Source of the DNA: a virus
Reading direction: 5' to 3' (one strand)
DNA: 22,346 nucleotides
Virus record (IMG/VR): IMGVR_UViG_3300030105_003465
Span: 1-22,346 of that record
Made by a program: the position numbers and the translations under genes. Below are positions 21,866-22,346 of this stretch, one piece after another (within the stretch, counting starts at the first letter, position 1; each line of letters opens with the position of its first letter). Under the pieces are notes generated by a model. That model saw only the letters and a list, made by a program, of their open reading frames with translations, was not told where the DNA came from and did no database searches.

Positions 21866-22346
21866 ATGGTTTCTAGTTTTAAATTAACACAGACTACCGC
21901 TCAGATAGAGAAAGAGATAGTGAAGGCTCTTGTCAAAGAGGTTAATTATACCTTTAAAAACTCTATAGGTAAAATGATATCGCCAATAAGAAGGATTGTC
22001 TCGTCTGCAATAAAGTCAAGCCCTGTAATATCAGAACTAAACTCGGGTATTCTTAGGGCTGATTTTGGTATCCCTAAAGGTAAAGACGTAACAAGTGCTA
22101 TTGTTGCATCTGTCGCAAGAGCTACAAGTATTGAAATGAGAAGATTTTCAAGTTCCGGTAAAAATATTTCCGGAGGCGTCTTTGTATATATACAGCCTAC
22201 TAACTTTGCTAATTTATTATCTCTATCGGCAGGAGAGACCATTACAGAAAATGGAGCTCGTCTACCTTGGTTAGATTGGTTACTTACTTTAGGGGATACG
22301 ATTATTATTGCTGATTTCGGAGTTGAGTACGGCAGCTCTGGCAGAA
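21866..22346 (+). CDS. Partial protein, possibly neck or tail completion
   Basis: An open frame starting at ATG 21866, 2 nt after the previous stop, and running off the window end after 160 codons. It begins MVSSFKLTQTTAQIEKEIVKALVKEVNYTF, an amphipathic helical start, then IGKMISPIRRIVSSAIKSS, ILRADFGIPKGKDVTSAIVASVARA, and a beta strand GGVFVYIQPTNFANLL. It reaches LPWLDWLLTLGDTIIIADFGVEYGSSGR. The WLDWLL.LGD turn followed by a F.VEYG strand recurs in small neck or tail-completion proteins of tailed phages. The order after a connector-like gene supports that. The C-terminus is not in the window. Confidence 0.5.
   Translation, partial: MVSSFKLTQTTAQIEKEIVKALVKEVNYTFKNSIGKMISPIRRIVSSAIKSSPVISELNSGILRADFGIPKGKDVTSAIVASVARATSIEMRRFSSSGKNISGGVFVYIQPTNFANLLSLSAGETITENGARLPWLDWLLTLGDTIIIADFGVEYGSSGR

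Overview
The window is part of the genome of a double-stranded DNA tailed bacteriophage (Caudoviricetes). It carries a large terminase, portal, prohead protease/scaffold, decoration protein, major capsid protein, neck-like proteins and several fibre or spike proteins, packed tightly on one strand with frequent ATGA-type overlaps and strong AGGAG ribosome sites. Base composition is moderately AT-rich. The host cannot be named from sequence. A T4-gp55-like late sigma factor, a GDP-mannose dehydratase, HNH genes and collagen-like or beta-rich fibre modules resemble large phages of aquatic bacteria, but the capsid and packaging proteins look HK97-like rather than T4-like; this is inference.

Layout. 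Positions 1-1564, minus strand: a truncated helix-turn-helix gene and two tandem HNH endonuclease relatives, one expanded by ten 15-residue repeats. Positions 1565-1815: an AT-rich divergent intergenic region. Positions 1816-8560, plus strand: a small acidic protein, a gp55-like sigma factor, a helix-turn-helix/coiled-coil protein (possible small terminase), GDP-mannose 4,6-dehydratase, a small HNH protein overlapping its end, a SAM-methyltransferase-like protein, an ERCC4-type nuclease, a ClpP-like serine protease and the large terminase. Positions 8620-13807: portal, protease-scaffold with an internal scaffold start, decoration protein and major capsid protein, closed by a clear intrinsic terminator. 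Positions 13923-20229: an unrecognised protein, a small virion-type protein and a run of fibre, appendage and beta-helix proteins, including a 366-aa protein made almost wholly of 20-residue repeats. Positions 20295-22346: a head-tail connector-like protein, two small proteins, a zinc-motif protein and a truncated neck or tail-completion candidate.

How it fits together. TerL, perhaps with the HTH protein as small subunit, pumps DNA through the portal. The protease-scaffold and nested scaffold shape the prohead from capsid and decoration proteins. Later genes build the neck and host-contact fibres. The 8-base sequence TGTGTATA (one copy with a final T) lies just upstream of six transcription blocks, always on the plus strand and mostly in the few real intergenic gaps. 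With a gp55-type sigma factor encoded at 2060, the simplest reading is that it is this phage's own late promoter element. No tRNA, CRISPR array, integrase or insertion sequence was seen.
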